Below are positions 1-7,737 of a stretch of 56,391 nt of DNA, in pieces. The first letter of the stretch is position 1. Each line of letters opens with the position of its first letter. The notes beneath the pieces are model-generated. The model was not told where the DNA came from. It did no database searches and saw only the letters and a program-made list of their open reading frames with translations. Location: assembly GCA_910586565.1 (NCBI GenBank), contig CAJUIT010000020.1, positions 1 through 56,391 of the forward strand. The letters run 5' to 3'. Source of the DNA: an uncultured Muribaculaceae bacterium. GTDB lineage: Bacteria > Bacteroidota > Bacteroidia > Bacteroidales > Muribaculaceae. Position numbers and translations under genes: made by a program.

Positions 1-339
1 TTTTACAATTAGGAAAGAAATGGACTTTTTCATCCTACCATTTTACAATTAAGCTAGAAATTGTGAATTTTAATTTGGAATAAATAAAAAATATTGTTTA
101 AATTTGTGCGTGATTCTAAATTAAGCCACATTAGGTGGGGATGATTAAGGCAAATCAATCCTCATTTGTGGCAATAAGGCCAGCTTGCCTACAACTACCA
201 TGATTAAAACATTAATGTCAAGTCGACGATGATTTGATGATATTGTTGAAATGTAGCCGTAGACTTAGGCGAATCTACACGGAAAAAGAGAAATCTTACT
301 ATAAAAATTTTTATTCATTCATCTTTAACTTTTTATTAA
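1..339 (+). promoter_or_regulatory. Upstream region and structured 5' leader of the secreted protein gene
   Basis: There is no gene here. The first 60 bases hold two copies of TTTTACAATTA followed by similar bases (at 1 and 41). A TAnnTTTG-type promoter box (TAAATTTG) lies at 99-106, which would leave a leader of about 225 nt before the ATG at 340. In that leader, 125-172 folds into an imperfect hairpin: GCCACA pairs with TGTGGC at the base, and GGATGATT pairs with AATCAATCC further in. No known riboswitch class is recognised. The promoter and fold are read by eye. Confidence 0.4.
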
Positions 340-1203
340 ATGAAAAAATTTTTACTTTCAATGGCAGCTGCCGTTATGGCAACTTCAGCTTTCGCAGGTG
401 TTAGCACACTTTACGGTATCGGTCAGATTCCCGGTTGGGGTAACTTCGCAAACGGCTCGGTAGGTGAGGCCCTCACCCAGACTTCCGACGGTGTTTTTGA
501 ATGGGAAGGTTCTGTCGAAGCTACCGCTTACTTCGGTTTTGCATCGGAGCTCGGCAGCTGGGATGCTATTAACTCGCACCGTTTCTCACCCACAGTAAAA
601 GATGCTCTTGCAGTTGTTGGTGACAACGCTATGGTAGCTAACGTTGATGCATCATGGAAAATCAACCCCGGTGTGTACAAATTCGTCATCAACACCAATA
701 CTATGGTCTTTACTGTAGTTGAGACTCAGGCAGTTGAAAAAGTAATCACCTATGCCATTCACGGTCAGCTCGACGGATTGGAAGACACCGATTGGGCAAC
801 TTATCAGCTCGAAGCCGACGGCGACCTTTGGAAAGCAACCCTCACTCCCACTGTTGCAGGTGGCGAATTTGGTGTTATCCAGCAGATTAACGGTTCGCAG
901 TCGGATTGGTACTCTGCAGGTGTTATCTTCGACGAAACCGAAAGCTCGTTTGTTCTCAACGGCACCCCCGCAGGTAACTGTGTGTTTGATTTCGCTGCCG
1001 GTGAAGCTTACGACTTTGTGTTCGATCCCGCCGCATCGAAGCTCACTATCACCAAAACTGCAGGTGTAGCTGAAGTTAATGCCGAGGTTTCTGACGAAGC
1101 TCCCGTTTACTACAACCTTCAGGGTATCCGCGTTGCCAACCCCGAAAACGGTCTCTTCATCGTTAACCGTGGTGGCAAAATCTCAAAAGAGATTATTCGC
1201 TGA
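340..1203 (+). CDS. Secreted two-domain beta-sandwich protein with Bacteroidales C-terminal tail
   Basis: A clear signal peptide covers about residues 1-19 (MKKFLLSMAAAVMATSAFA), so the product is exported. The mature part reads as two successive aromatic-rich beta domains, about residues 22-130 and 135-245. Both have the 'W.G..ITM..VY.F.IN' feel of SusE/SusF-like starch-binding or CBM-like folds, but I cannot assign a family. The last 35 residues (YYNLQGIRV...GLFIVNRGGK...IIR) are the short tail shared by many Bacteroidales exported proteins and resemble a type IX secretion sorting tail. A hairpin terminator follows at 1275. The gene stands alone. A surface or periplasmic glycan-binding role is inference only. 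Confidence 0.75.
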   Translation: MKKFLLSMAAAVMATSAFAGVSTLYGIGQIPGWGNFANGSVGEALTQTSDGVFEWEGSVEATAYFGFASELGSWDAINSHRFSPTVKDALAVVGDNAMVANVDASWKINPGVYKFVINTNTMVFTVVETQAVEKVITYAIHGQLDGLEDTDWATYQLEADGDLWKATLTPTVAGGEFGVIQQINGSQSDWYSAGVIFDETESSFVLNGTPAGNCVFDFAAGEAYDFVFDPAASKLTITKTAGVAEVNAEVSDEAPVYYNLQGIRVANPENGLFIVNRGGKISKEIIR

Positions 1204-1274
1204 GAAACAATCGTGAATGATTGCCGGGCAACGGGGTGCAAGTGAAATGCAGCTCATGCCGGGAGTCAAGATAA

Positions 1275-1326
1275 AGGTGGCTGTGCCGAATGGATTCCAT
1301 TTGTGTGCAGCCACTTCTTTTTTTGA
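1275..1326 (+). terminator. Rho-independent terminator after the secreted protein gene
   Basis: GTGGCTG (1277-1283) pairs with CAGCCAC (1308-1314), with a nested ATGGA/TCCAT inside. A run of T follows at 1318-1325. Confidence 0.7.
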
Positions 1327-1344
1327 TTATTCGGGTGTGATTGC

Positions 1345-1352
1345 TAACTTTG
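1345..1352 (+). promoter_or_regulatory. Promoter of the DUF1599 operon
   Basis: TAACTTTG lies at 1345-1352 with TTG at 1323-1325, 19 bp apart, matching the Bacteroidetes promoter. The start codon follows at 1380. Confidence 0.6.
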
Positions 1353-1379
1353 CCGGTGAAAACATTCCTCCGATAAATA

Positions 1380-1937
1380 ATGACTGAACAAACAGCTAAA
1401 AATAATACCGAACAACAGTTTGATGCCGCCATTGCCCGTTGTCGCGGCGTGTATGAAGCCAAGCTTAAAGATTATGGCGCTTCGTGGCGGTTGATGCGCC
1501 CTTCGTCGCTCACCGACCAGATTCTTATCAAAGCCGACCGCATCCGCTCGCTTGAAACCAAGGGTGAAGCACTTGTGAAGGATGAAGGGATTCTCGACGG
1601 CTTTATCGCAATCGTGAATTATGGCATCATTGCCCTTATTCAGCTTGAGAAAGGTTTCGCTTCGGGGAAGGATATTGAGGTTGCAGAAGCGCTGGCGCTC
1701 TACGACCGTTTTATGGCCGACACGCGAGCTCTTATGCTCCGAAAAAATCATGATTACGACGAGGCTTGGCGCAAGATGCGTGTCAGCTCCTACACCGACC
1801 TTATTCTCATGAAGCTTATGCGCACGAAAGAAATTGAGGATAACGGCGGGGTGGCAAAGGTGTCGGAAGGTGTCGATGCCAACTATCAGGATATGGTGAA
1901 TTATGCCATTTTCGGCATTATCAAGCTCACTAACTGA
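1380..1937 (+). CDS. DUF1599 domain protein
   Basis: The 185-residue protein consists of two tandem copies of the same helical module. Both carry the signature 'DYG.SWR.MR..S.TD.I..K..R', at about residues 25-55 and 122-150. This is the DUF1599 family (nucleotide-modification-associated domain), common in Bacteroidetes and of unproven function. There is no signal peptide, so it is cytoplasmic. It begins a same-strand group with the DoxX-like gene 14 bp downstream, an order conserved in Bacteroidales. It could act on nucleotides, but the sequence alone does not show this. Confidence 0.8.
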   Translation: MTEQTAKNNTEQQFDAAIARCRGVYEAKLKDYGASWRLMRPSSLTDQILIKADRIRSLETKGEALVKDEGILDGFIAIVNYGIIALIQLEKGFASGKDIEVAEALALYDRFMADTRALMLRKNHDYDEAWRKMRVSSYTDLILMKLMRTKEIEDNGGVAKVSEGVDANYQDMVNYAIFGIIKLTN

Positions 1938-1951
1938 CAGCACGTTTTGCC

Positions 1952-3241
1952 ATGCCGATGTGGAAAAGAATAGTTTTGTGGACGCTTCGCCTTCTTGTGG
2001 GCGGAGTGTTCATTGTTTCGGGTCTGACTAAAATGCTCGATTTGTGGGGCTTTGTGTTCAAATTGGAGGAGTATCTCGCAATTTGGCACATAGTTCAGCC
2101 GCGCACTTTGGTGTTCATGGGCGCGATGGCCGTGTCGGGCTATGAATTCGTGCTCGGCACATTGTTGGCGATGGGATGTTACAAGCGCGTGGCTCCGTGG
2201 GGATTGCTGCTTACAATGCTTGTGATGCTGCCGTTGACAGCCTACATCTGGCTTGCCGACCCGGTGAGCGACTGCGGATGTTTCGGCGACTTCTGGGTGA
2301 TTTCCAACGGAGCGACATTTGCAAAAAACATTGTGCTCACGGCAGCTTTGATTTATCTGGCAGCCAGAAATGCATCGTTGCATGAGTCGCTGTTCAATCC
2401 CGCGATACAATGGATTGTGGGTGCGTGGATTTCGCTCTATATAATCATCGTGGGGCTGTATGGCTATAACGCCCAGCCGATGGTTGATTTCAGAGGCTTC
2501 AAGGTTGGAACGTCGCTTGTCGCTTCCGACGCGGGGAGCGATGAGGATGATTTCGAGTTTATCTACTCCAAGAATGGGGAAACTGCCCGTTTTGCCATTG
2601 ATAACTTGCCAGATTCTACCTGGGAGTTTGTCGACCGGGTGGCGGTTTCCCGAGACGATTCGACAAATTCAGAAAAAGTGCAGCAGGGCGCACAACGGGA
2701 GCTCGCTGTGTTTGATGGAGTGGATGATGTGACCGCCGACGTTATCGAAAGCGAGGGGAGGCAGATGTTGCTTGTCATTCCCGAGCCGCGGCGTGCCGAT
2801 GTTTCCTACACCTACACAATCAACGAAATCTATGAGTATGCCGATAGCCTCGGCATCCCGTTTGCGGGACTGCTGGGGACGGATGCCCGTGGCATTGCCC
2901 GCTGGCGCGATGTGTCGATGGCCGAGTATCCCTGCTATGCCGCCGACGACACCCAGCTCAAAGAACTCTCAAGGGGCTTGATTTCGCTCGTGATGCTCAA
3001 TGACGGAGTGATTACCTCGAAAACCACATTAAGCTCCATGAACCCCGAGGTTGTGGAATCCCCCTCATCGGAGGAGGAGTTTTTCGATGAACTCACAGGT
3101 TACGGGGCGCGATGGTTCAAGGCTCTGAACATTATTTTCGGATGCGCACTGCTGTTGCTTTACCTCTTTCAGGGGCTGATTCTGGCGATACGCTTAAAAA
3201 TAAAGAGCATTTACCGGAAAAAGCACGCAAAAAATTCGTAA
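1952..3241 (+). CDS. DoxX-like membrane protein (BT_3928-type)
   Basis: This is a 429-residue membrane protein. The first 140 residues are a DoxX/MauE-like four-helix module (opening helix with 'GGVFIVSGLTKM', then 'DCGCFGD' between helices). A fifth hydrophobic segment sits near 150-170. Residues 180-380 form a soluble domain that reads like a periplasmic region, and a final membrane helix lies near 390-412. In Bacteroidales this protein regularly sits between the DUF1599 gene and tpiA, as here. The paired cysteines in DCGC suggest redox chemistry, as in MauE/DoxX proteins, but substrate and role are unknown. The stop codon overlaps a promoter box for tpiA. Confidence 0.75.
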   Translation: MPMWKRIVLWTLRLLVGGVFIVSGLTKMLDLWGFVFKLEEYLAIWHIVQPRTLVFMGAMAVSGYEFVLGTLLAMGCYKRVAPWGLLLTMLVMLPLTAYIWLADPVSDCGCFGDFWVISNGATFAKNIVLTAALIYLAARNASLHESLFNPAIQWIVGAWISLYIIIVGLYGYNAQPMVDFRGFKVGTSLVASDAGSDEDDFEFIYSKNGETARFAIDNLPDSTWEFVDRVAVSRDDSTNSEKVQQGAQRELAVFDGVDDVTADVIESEGRQMLLVIPEPRRADVSYTYTINEIYEYADSLGIPFAGLLGTDARGIARWRDVSMAEYPCYAADDTQLKELSRGLISLVMLNDGVITSKTTLSSMNPEVVESPSSEEEFFDELTGYGARWFKALNIIFGCALLLLYLFQGLILAIRLKIKSIYRKKHAKNS

Positions 3242-3246
3242 TTTTG
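3239..3246 (+). promoter_or_regulatory. Internal promoter for tpiA
   Basis: TAATTTTG, followed by C, lies at the stop codon of the DoxX-like gene, 72 bp before the tpiA ATG. It suggests tpiA has its own promoter within the group. Confidence 0.5.
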
Positions 3247-3317
3247 CAACGTAGAAGTGCGCGTGGCAACATGTCGACTTCCAAAGAAGAAACATTAACA
3301 ACAATAACTATAAGAAA

Positions 3318-4073
3318 ATGAGAAAGAATATTGTAGCCGGTAACTGGAAAATGAACACCACTCTCGCCGAGGGTGTTGGTCTGGCAAAAGATGTGAACGA
3401 AGCCCTCAAGGGTGTAACTCCCAAATGCGATGTAATCATCTGCGTTCCCTTCACACATCTGGCATCTGTTGCCGCAGCTATCGATTCGTCGAAACTCGGT
3501 CTTGGTGCTGAAAACTGCGCCGACCACGTGAAAGGTGCCTACACCGGTGAGGTTTCAGCTCCTATGGTAGCATCGACCGGTGCAAAATATGTTATCCTCG
3601 GTCACTCGGAACGTCGTCAGTACTACGGCGAAACTTCCGAAATCCTCAAAGAGAAAGTGAATCTGGCACTTGCCGAGAACCTCACCCCCATCTTCTGCAT
3701 CGGTGAAGTTCTGGAGCAGCGTGAAGACGGCACATTCTTCGATGTGGTTACCAAGCAGATTGAAGAAGCCCTCTTCGACCTCTCGGCTGAAGATTTCGGC
3801 AAACTCATCCTCGCTTACGAACCCGTTTGGGCAATCGGCACAGGCAAAACTGCTACCGCCGAGCAGGCTGAGGAGATGCACGCTCACATCCGCAAGGTAA
3901 TCGCCGGCAAATATGGTCAGGAAGTTGCCGACAACACTTCTATCCTCTATGGTGGCAGCTGCAAGCCCTCAAACGCTGCCGAGCTGTTTGCAAAACCCGA
4001 TGTTGACGGCGGCCTGATTGGTGGCGCTGCTCTTGATGCAGCTTCCTTCATGGGTATTGTAACCGCATTCTGA
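3318..4073 (+). CDS. tpiA: Triose-phosphate isomerase
   Basis: The enzyme interconverts dihydroxyacetone phosphate and glyceraldehyde 3-phosphate in cytosolic glycolysis and gluconeogenesis. At 251 residues it is the standard length. The substrate-binding lysine lies in NWKMN (K11), the catalytic histidine in GHSERR (H96) and the catalytic glutamate in AYEPVWAIGTGKTA (E168), with the flexible loop 6 following. The C-terminal phosphate-binding GGSCK and GGLIGGAAL are intact. Its codons are visibly biased towards C-ending forms compared with its neighbours, as expected for a highly expressed gene. A terminator follows at 4178. Confidence 0.97.
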   Translation: MRKNIVAGNWKMNTTLAEGVGLAKDVNEALKGVTPKCDVIICVPFTHLASVAAAIDSSKLGLGAENCADHVKGAYTGEVSAPMVASTGAKYVILGHSERRQYYGETSEILKEKVNLALAENLTPIFCIGEVLEQREDGTFFDVVTKQIEEALFDLSAEDFGKLILAYEPVWAIGTGKTATAEQAEEMHAHIRKVIAGKYGQEVADNTSILYGGSCKPSNAAELFAKPDVDGGLIGGAALDAASFMGIVTAF

Positions 4074-4177
4074 AAAACTGTTGTTCCACGGCAGTTTTAA
4101 TTACCGACTGCATTTCCCCCTGCTATGGCTGAGACTGAGTTCTGTTGAAAACGGCCATCCATGGGCGACAACTTCAT

Positions 4178-4231
4178 AAAGGCCGCAATTTCCACGTTCC
4201 GCATGTGCGGGTGCGCGATTGCGGCCTTTTT
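4178..4231 (+). terminator. Terminator after tpiA with nested hairpin
   Basis: AAAGGCCGCAAT (4178-4189) pairs perfectly with ATTGCGGCCTTT (4218-4229), followed by T. The loop contains its own perfect hairpin, CCGCA-TG-TGCGG (4199-4210). The reading frame of the next gene stays open through this element from 4145, but the hairpin shows that the real start of that gene is downstream. Confidence 0.8.
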
Positions 4232-4270
4232 AGTTTGAAATATCAATTTGAAATATCTACTTACATCAAT

Positions 4271-4816
4271 ATGCACCTGTCACTTAAATTTTGCATGCGT
4301 GTTCTGCTCCCGGCAGCGTTGATTGTGTTTGCTCCGTCGAAACTTGCTGCCGAGGATGTGTCGGCCGTTTCAGAGCCCTCACAGAACGGTGGAGTGGTAG
4401 AGCGTTTGCAGGGGAGCGGTTCGGCTGTTGTAATCGATGCACCCGAGTTGCTGCTTGAGCGCGCGGCATTTGTTGCCACCGAGAATCAGGAACAGAATGA
4501 GGAAAATGCCGAGGAACAGGAGTCGACCGAGCATGTTGTTAAAACCAAATCGGGCAAAACGGTAGGCTACCGCGTGCAGGTGTTTGCCGATAACAATGCC
4601 CGCAGTGCCAAAGCCGAGGCGCGTCAGCGTGAGCGGGCAATCGGTCAGGCATTCCCGGCGTTCGGTACCTACGTGTCGTATGCGTCTCCCTATTGGCGCC
4701 TCAGGGTAGGTGATTTCAAATCGCAATATGATGCAGAAAAGGCCGCTGCCGAGATTCGCAAGGCATTCCCTCGCTATGCGCGCGAGGTGAGGGTGGTGCG
4801 CGACCGCATCAGATAA
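4271..4816 (+). CDS. SPOR domain-containing exported protein
   Basis: I start the protein at the ATG at 4271 (181 residues), because the frame upstream runs through the tpiA terminator and because this start gives a proper signal peptide (residues 1-24, hydrophobic, ending ...APSKLAAED). An acidic, Glu/Gln-rich linker occupies about 25-95. The C-terminal 80 residues are a SPOR domain ('GYRVQVFADNN.R..A.A', then 'PYWRLRVGDFKS..DAEKA'), a fold that binds denuded peptidoglycan at division sites. A periplasmic location is therefore likely. It sits between tpiA and folE, as in other Bacteroidales; no functional link to either is evident. Confidence 0.8.
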   Translation: MHLSLKFCMRVLLPAALIVFAPSKLAAEDVSAVSEPSQNGGVVERLQGSGSAVVIDAPELLLERAAFVATENQEQNEENAEEQESTEHVVKTKSGKTVGYRVQVFADNNARSAKAEARQRERAIGQAFPAFGTYVSYASPYWRLRVGDFKSQYDAEKAAAEIRKAFPRYAREVRVVRDRIR

Positions 4817-4842
4817 TTATAAAATTGTTGACAAACTTCTAT

Positions 4843-4861
4843 ATCGGCTTCGGCCGATTTC
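4843..4861 (+). terminator. Small UUCG-loop hairpin before folE
   Basis: ATCGGC-TTCG-GCCGAT (4843-4858) is a perfect 6-bp stem with a stable UUCG tetraloop, followed by TTT and lying just before folE. It may be a weak terminator of the SPOR gene or a leader hairpin of folE. Confidence 0.4.
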
Positions 4862-4868
4862 AATTGTG

Positions 4869-5477
4869 ATGAGTTGCGACAGCTTTGATTTTGAAGTGGA
4901 TGCCACCGCCGATGAAGCGGCGCGCATTGAGGCGATAGCCCAACACTACCGCGAGATTATCAAACTTATAGGGGAAAATCCTGAAAGGGAGGGGCTTCTG
5001 AAAACTCCCATGCGTGCAGCAAAAGCCTTATGGTTTGCCACGCAGGGCTACCGCATGAGTCCGTCGGATGTGTTGCGTCAGGCTATTTTTGAATATGCCG
5101 GTTCGCAGGTGGTTGTAGTCCGCGACATTGAATTCTATTCGTTTTGCGAACACCATATCCTGCCCTTTTTCGGCACGGTGAGCATCGGGTATATTCCCGA
5201 CGGCAACATGATCGGGTTGAGCAAGCTGCCGCGATTGGTTAATGCCATTGCCCGCAAGTTGCAGGTGCAGGAGCGGCTCACGGCTGAAATCTGCAAAGAG
5301 GTATATGAAACTCTTTCGGCAAAGGGGGTGATAGTTGTGTGTCATGCCAATCACCTGTGCATGCAGATGCGTGGTGTTGAAAAGCAGTTGTCGTCGACCG
5401 ACACGATTGACTACGTGGGACGCTTTGCCGACGACACCAACCTACGGGCTGAATTTTTTGCGATGACGCGTAAATAA
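4869..5477 (+). CDS. folE: GTP cyclohydrolase I
   Basis: The enzyme converts GTP to 7,8-dihydroneopterin triphosphate, the first step of tetrahydrofolate (and queuosine precursor) synthesis, as a cytosolic decamer. The ATG at 4869 is preferred over the GTG one codon earlier; the product is 202 residues. The zinc ligands are present: C93 and H96 in 'FCEHHILPF', and C164 in 'HLCMQMRG'. The GTP-binding 'RLTAEI' segment and the C-terminal 'TNLRAEFFAM' are also typical. Its stop is followed by a strong bidirectional terminator that separates it from the convergent hslR. Confidence 0.96.
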   Translation: MSCDSFDFEVDATADEAARIEAIAQHYREIIKLIGENPEREGLLKTPMRAAKALWFATQGYRMSPSDVLRQAIFEYAGSQVVVVRDIEFYSFCEHHILPFFGTVSIGYIPDGNMIGLSKLPRLVNAIARKLQVQERLTAEICKEVYETLSAKGVIVVCHANHLCMQMRGVEKQLSSTDTIDYVGRFADDTNLRAEFFAMTRK

Positions 5478-5534
5478 GCAGCTGTTAAAATTAACCAGCT
5501 ATACACTTACTTTGGAATAGATATTATCTCAAAG

Positions 5535-5588
5535 AAAGAACAGCACCCCAAAAAGTTGACTATTAAACTTTTTGGGGTGCTGTTCTTT
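5535..5588. terminator. Bidirectional terminator between folE and hslR
   Basis: A perfect 23-bp inverted repeat (arms 5535-5557 and 5566-5588) with an 8-nt loop. The A/T-rich ends serve both strands and the flanking genes converge on it. Confidence 0.9.
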
Positions 5589-5602
5589 ATTTGATTTTTG
5601 TT

Positions 5603-6052
5603 TTATTCGTCGAAATCATCTTCGTCGAAATCGAAGCCGAAATCGAAATCACCTTCGCCATACATTTCGCCGGTGAATTTAGCAAGGTCGCGACCTTCTC
5701 GTTTTGTGGGACGGCCCAAACCTTTGCGCCTGTCGATGAAGCCGCTTATCCTTATCACGTCGAGCATGTCGTATTGCTCCTTGGGTGTGATGTTCTCCAT
5801 ATACTCCGGCACAAGCTTTGCCCCGAGTCGGTTTTCTGTCAGAGCTTTAACACGGAAGGAATAGGTGATTGGGGGCTTTCGCACGCACACCACGTCATCA
5901 ACTTTTATCATTCTCGACGGTTTGGCAATAACCTCTCCGCCGGCAGTGCGCAGGCTCACACGCCCTTTCTTGCAACTGTCGGTTGCAACGGTGCGTGTTT
6001 TGAACACTCTCATGGCCCAGAGCCATTTGTCGATTCTGACTTCTGTTTTCAT
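5603..6052 (-). CDS. hslR: S4-domain RNA-binding protein, heat-shock protein 15 type
   Basis: A 149-residue protein whose first 60 residues are an S4 RNA-binding domain ('RIDKWLWAMRVFKTRTVA...KKGRV...G..AKPSRMIKVDD'). This is the Hsp15/HslR family, which binds free 50S subunits carrying a stalled peptidyl-tRNA. The middle keeps the 'RKGLGRPTKREGRDL' basic stretch. The last 15 residues are very acidic (D/E/F repeats). Its ATG overlaps the pth stop by 4 bp (ATGA), so the two are translationally coupled, which fits a shared role in recycling stalled peptidyl-tRNA. Confidence 0.9.
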   Translation of the reverse strand: MKTEVRIDKWLWAMRVFKTRTVATDSCKKGRVSLRTAGGEVIAKPSRMIKVDDVVCVRKPPITYSFRVKALTENRLGAKLVPEYMENITPKEQYDMLDVIRISGFIDRRKGLGRPTKREGRDLAKFTGEMYGEGDFDFGFDFDEDDFDE

Positions 6053-6612
6053 TTGTTGTTGTAATCACACATTGCGGTTTGCAGTCCGGCGAGAACGAAT
6101 GTGCGGATTGCCTCAACTGCAGTGTCGACTCTCACGGGGAGCTTCTGCCGCTCGTCGAGGGTGAATTGTCCCAACACGTAATCAATCTGGCATCCGCGCG
6201 GATAATTGTCGCCGATGCCGAAACGGAGGCGCGGATAGGCGTCGGTGCCGAGCATCTGAGCAATGTTTTTTAGTCCGTTGTGACCGGCATCGCTGCCGCG
6301 AGCTTTCAATCGGATAGCGCCGAAGGGCAAGGCGATGTCGTCGACGAGCACAAGAATGTTTTCAAGCTCGATGTTCTCTTTGGTTTTCCAGTATCGCACG
6401 GCGTTGCCGCTGAGATTCATGTAGGTTGAGGGTTTGAGCAGAACAACCTGTTTGTTTTTTACCCGGCCGAAGCCAACGTCGCCATAACGCTCGGTGGTAA
6501 AAGAAATATTGGATGCCTCGGCAAAGGCATCCAATATTCTGAATCCTATGTTATGGCGGGTGCCCTGGTACTCTGAACCGATGTTTCCGAGACCCACTAT
6601 AAGATATTTCAT
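6049..6612 (-). CDS. pth: Peptidyl-tRNA hydrolase
   Basis: The enzyme releases peptides from tRNAs that drop off ribosomes. At 187 residues it has the full family length. The N-terminus 'KYLIVGLGNIGSEYQGTRHNIGFRILD' contains the conserved Asn and the catalytic His (in RHNIG). 'KPSTYMNLSG', 'DDIALPFGAIRLKARGSDAGHNGLKNI' and 'RLRFGIGD' follow in order. It lies 36 bp downstream of rplY and overlaps hslR; the rplY-pth pair is a classic bacterial order. Confidence 0.96.
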   Translation of the reverse strand: MKYLIVGLGNIGSEYQGTRHNIGFRILDAFAEASNISFTTERYGDVGFGRVKNKQVVLLKPSTYMNLSGNAVRYWKTKENIELENILVLVDDIALPFGAIRLKARGSDAGHNGLKNIAQMLGTDAYPRLRFGIGDNYPRGCQIDYVLGQFTLDERQKLPVRVDTAVEAIRTFVLAGLQTAMCDYNNK

Positions 6613-6648
6613 AGGGAAATGGTTTGGTTAATCACTGAGTTGAGGTGA

Positions 6649-7308
6649 TTATTTTGCAGCGGCAGCGGCGGCAGCGGCAGCACCACGAGCGGCGCGTGTG
6701 AGCTGAACGGCGCAAACCACAGCTTCCTTGGGCGAAACGAGTTCGAGACCTTCGAAGTGGAGTTCGCCAATCTGCAGAGTCTTGCCGAGACCGAGGTGGT
6801 CAACGTTGATGACAAGACGTTCGGGAATCTGGTTGTAGAGAGCTTTAACCTTGATTTTCTTCATCGAGAGGGTGAGCTTACCACCGGCTTTCACACCTTC
6901 GGCGTGGCCTTCAATCTTCACGGGAACTGCCATAACGACGGGTTTCTGGTCGGTTACTTCGAGCATGTCGATGTGAAGGATGGTGTCTTTAACGGGGTGG
7001 AACTGAACTTCGCGGAGAACAGCCATTTTTTTGCCACCGTTGTATTCGAGCTCTACAGCGAAAATGTCGGGGGTGTAGATGAGCTTGCGGATAGCATCGT
7101 TGGTAACGGTGAGGTCGGTGGTGATGATGCCACGGCCATTTTCGATTTCAACGATTTTTTCGCCGGGCTGGAGAGTGCCGGTGAAGGGGAGCGCAAAAGG
7201 TTCACCACCGTTGAGTACCATAGGGATTTTACCTTCGGCACGAAGGGTTTTAGCTGCTTTCTTGCCAAGGTCGGTACGAGGCTCGGCTGTGAGTTGGAAA
7301 GTTTTCAT
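6649..7308 (-). CDS. rplY: 50S ribosomal protein L25 (Ctc form)
   Basis: This is the long (TL5/CTC) form of L25, which binds 5S rRNA. The N-terminal L25 domain covers about residues 1-90 ('RTDLGKKAAKTLRAEGKIPMVLNG' is the hallmark), and the beta-rich C-terminal domain about 95-185. The C-terminus ends in an Ala-rich tail (GAAAAAAAAAK-like) encoded by GC-rich repeated codons near 6655-6690. It is first in the operon with pth and hslR. A TAnnTTTG box lies about 95 bp upstream. Confidence 0.94.
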   Translation of the reverse strand: MKTFQLTAEPRTDLGKKAAKTLRAEGKIPMVLNGGEPFALPFTGTLQPGEKIVEIENGRGIITTDLTVTNDAIRKLIYTPDIFAVELEYNGGKKMAVLREVQFHPVKDTILHIDMLEVTDQKPVVMAVPVKIEGHAEGVKAGGKLTLSMKKIKVKALYNQIPERLVINVDHLGLGKTLQIGELHFEGLELVSPKEAVVCAVQLTRAARGAAAAAAAAAK

Positions 7309-7737
7309 TTTTGAAATTTAATTAATTGTGTTACTCAAAATTAAGTGATATTAATTTCCCATCACACTGGGGCTGGAGTGCATACGCCTCCAAATTCGAC
7401 CGCAAAGGTAGGGCTTTTTGTTGGAATGCGCAACATGTCGCATCGTTATTGAGTGCGGATTTTTTTATTTTTTTGTCATGAAAGTTGTGGCATTTGACTT
7501 CGAGGGTGAAGTTGCAGAAGAAGTGGGGCATAAACTCTTGGTGTAACTAATGGCAAATCTGTGGGTTTTGACGGTGGAGAGGGGATGTTGCCAGCTGAGT
7601 TGCGGTTACATATTTGAAACTTTTTTGAATTGGCTTTGTCATATCGGGAATTTGTGTTACATTTGTATGTTTAAAGGATTACGCTCTCTCCGGTAGTTGA
7701 ATTGCCGGGTGGGAAACGTTTTTACCAATCATTACCT
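7309..7737. promoter_or_regulatory. Divergent promoter region between rplY and the sensor kinase
   Basis: A 430-bp gap without a convincing gene. On the minus strand TACCTTTG (7410 down to 7403) would drive rplY with a leader of about 88 nt. On the plus strand TACATTTG (7658-7665), with TTG at 7636-7638 exactly 19 bp upstream, would drive the kinase. The remaining sequence, including short open frames, shows nothing recognisable. Confidence 0.6.

Noticed and set aside
4145..4270. N-terminal extension of the SPOR protein
   Set aside because: It would be translated through the tpiA terminator, and the signal peptide begins at 4271.
7702..7737. TTG start for the sensor kinase
   Set aside because: It adds twelve residues before a good signal peptide; the ATG at 7738 fits better.
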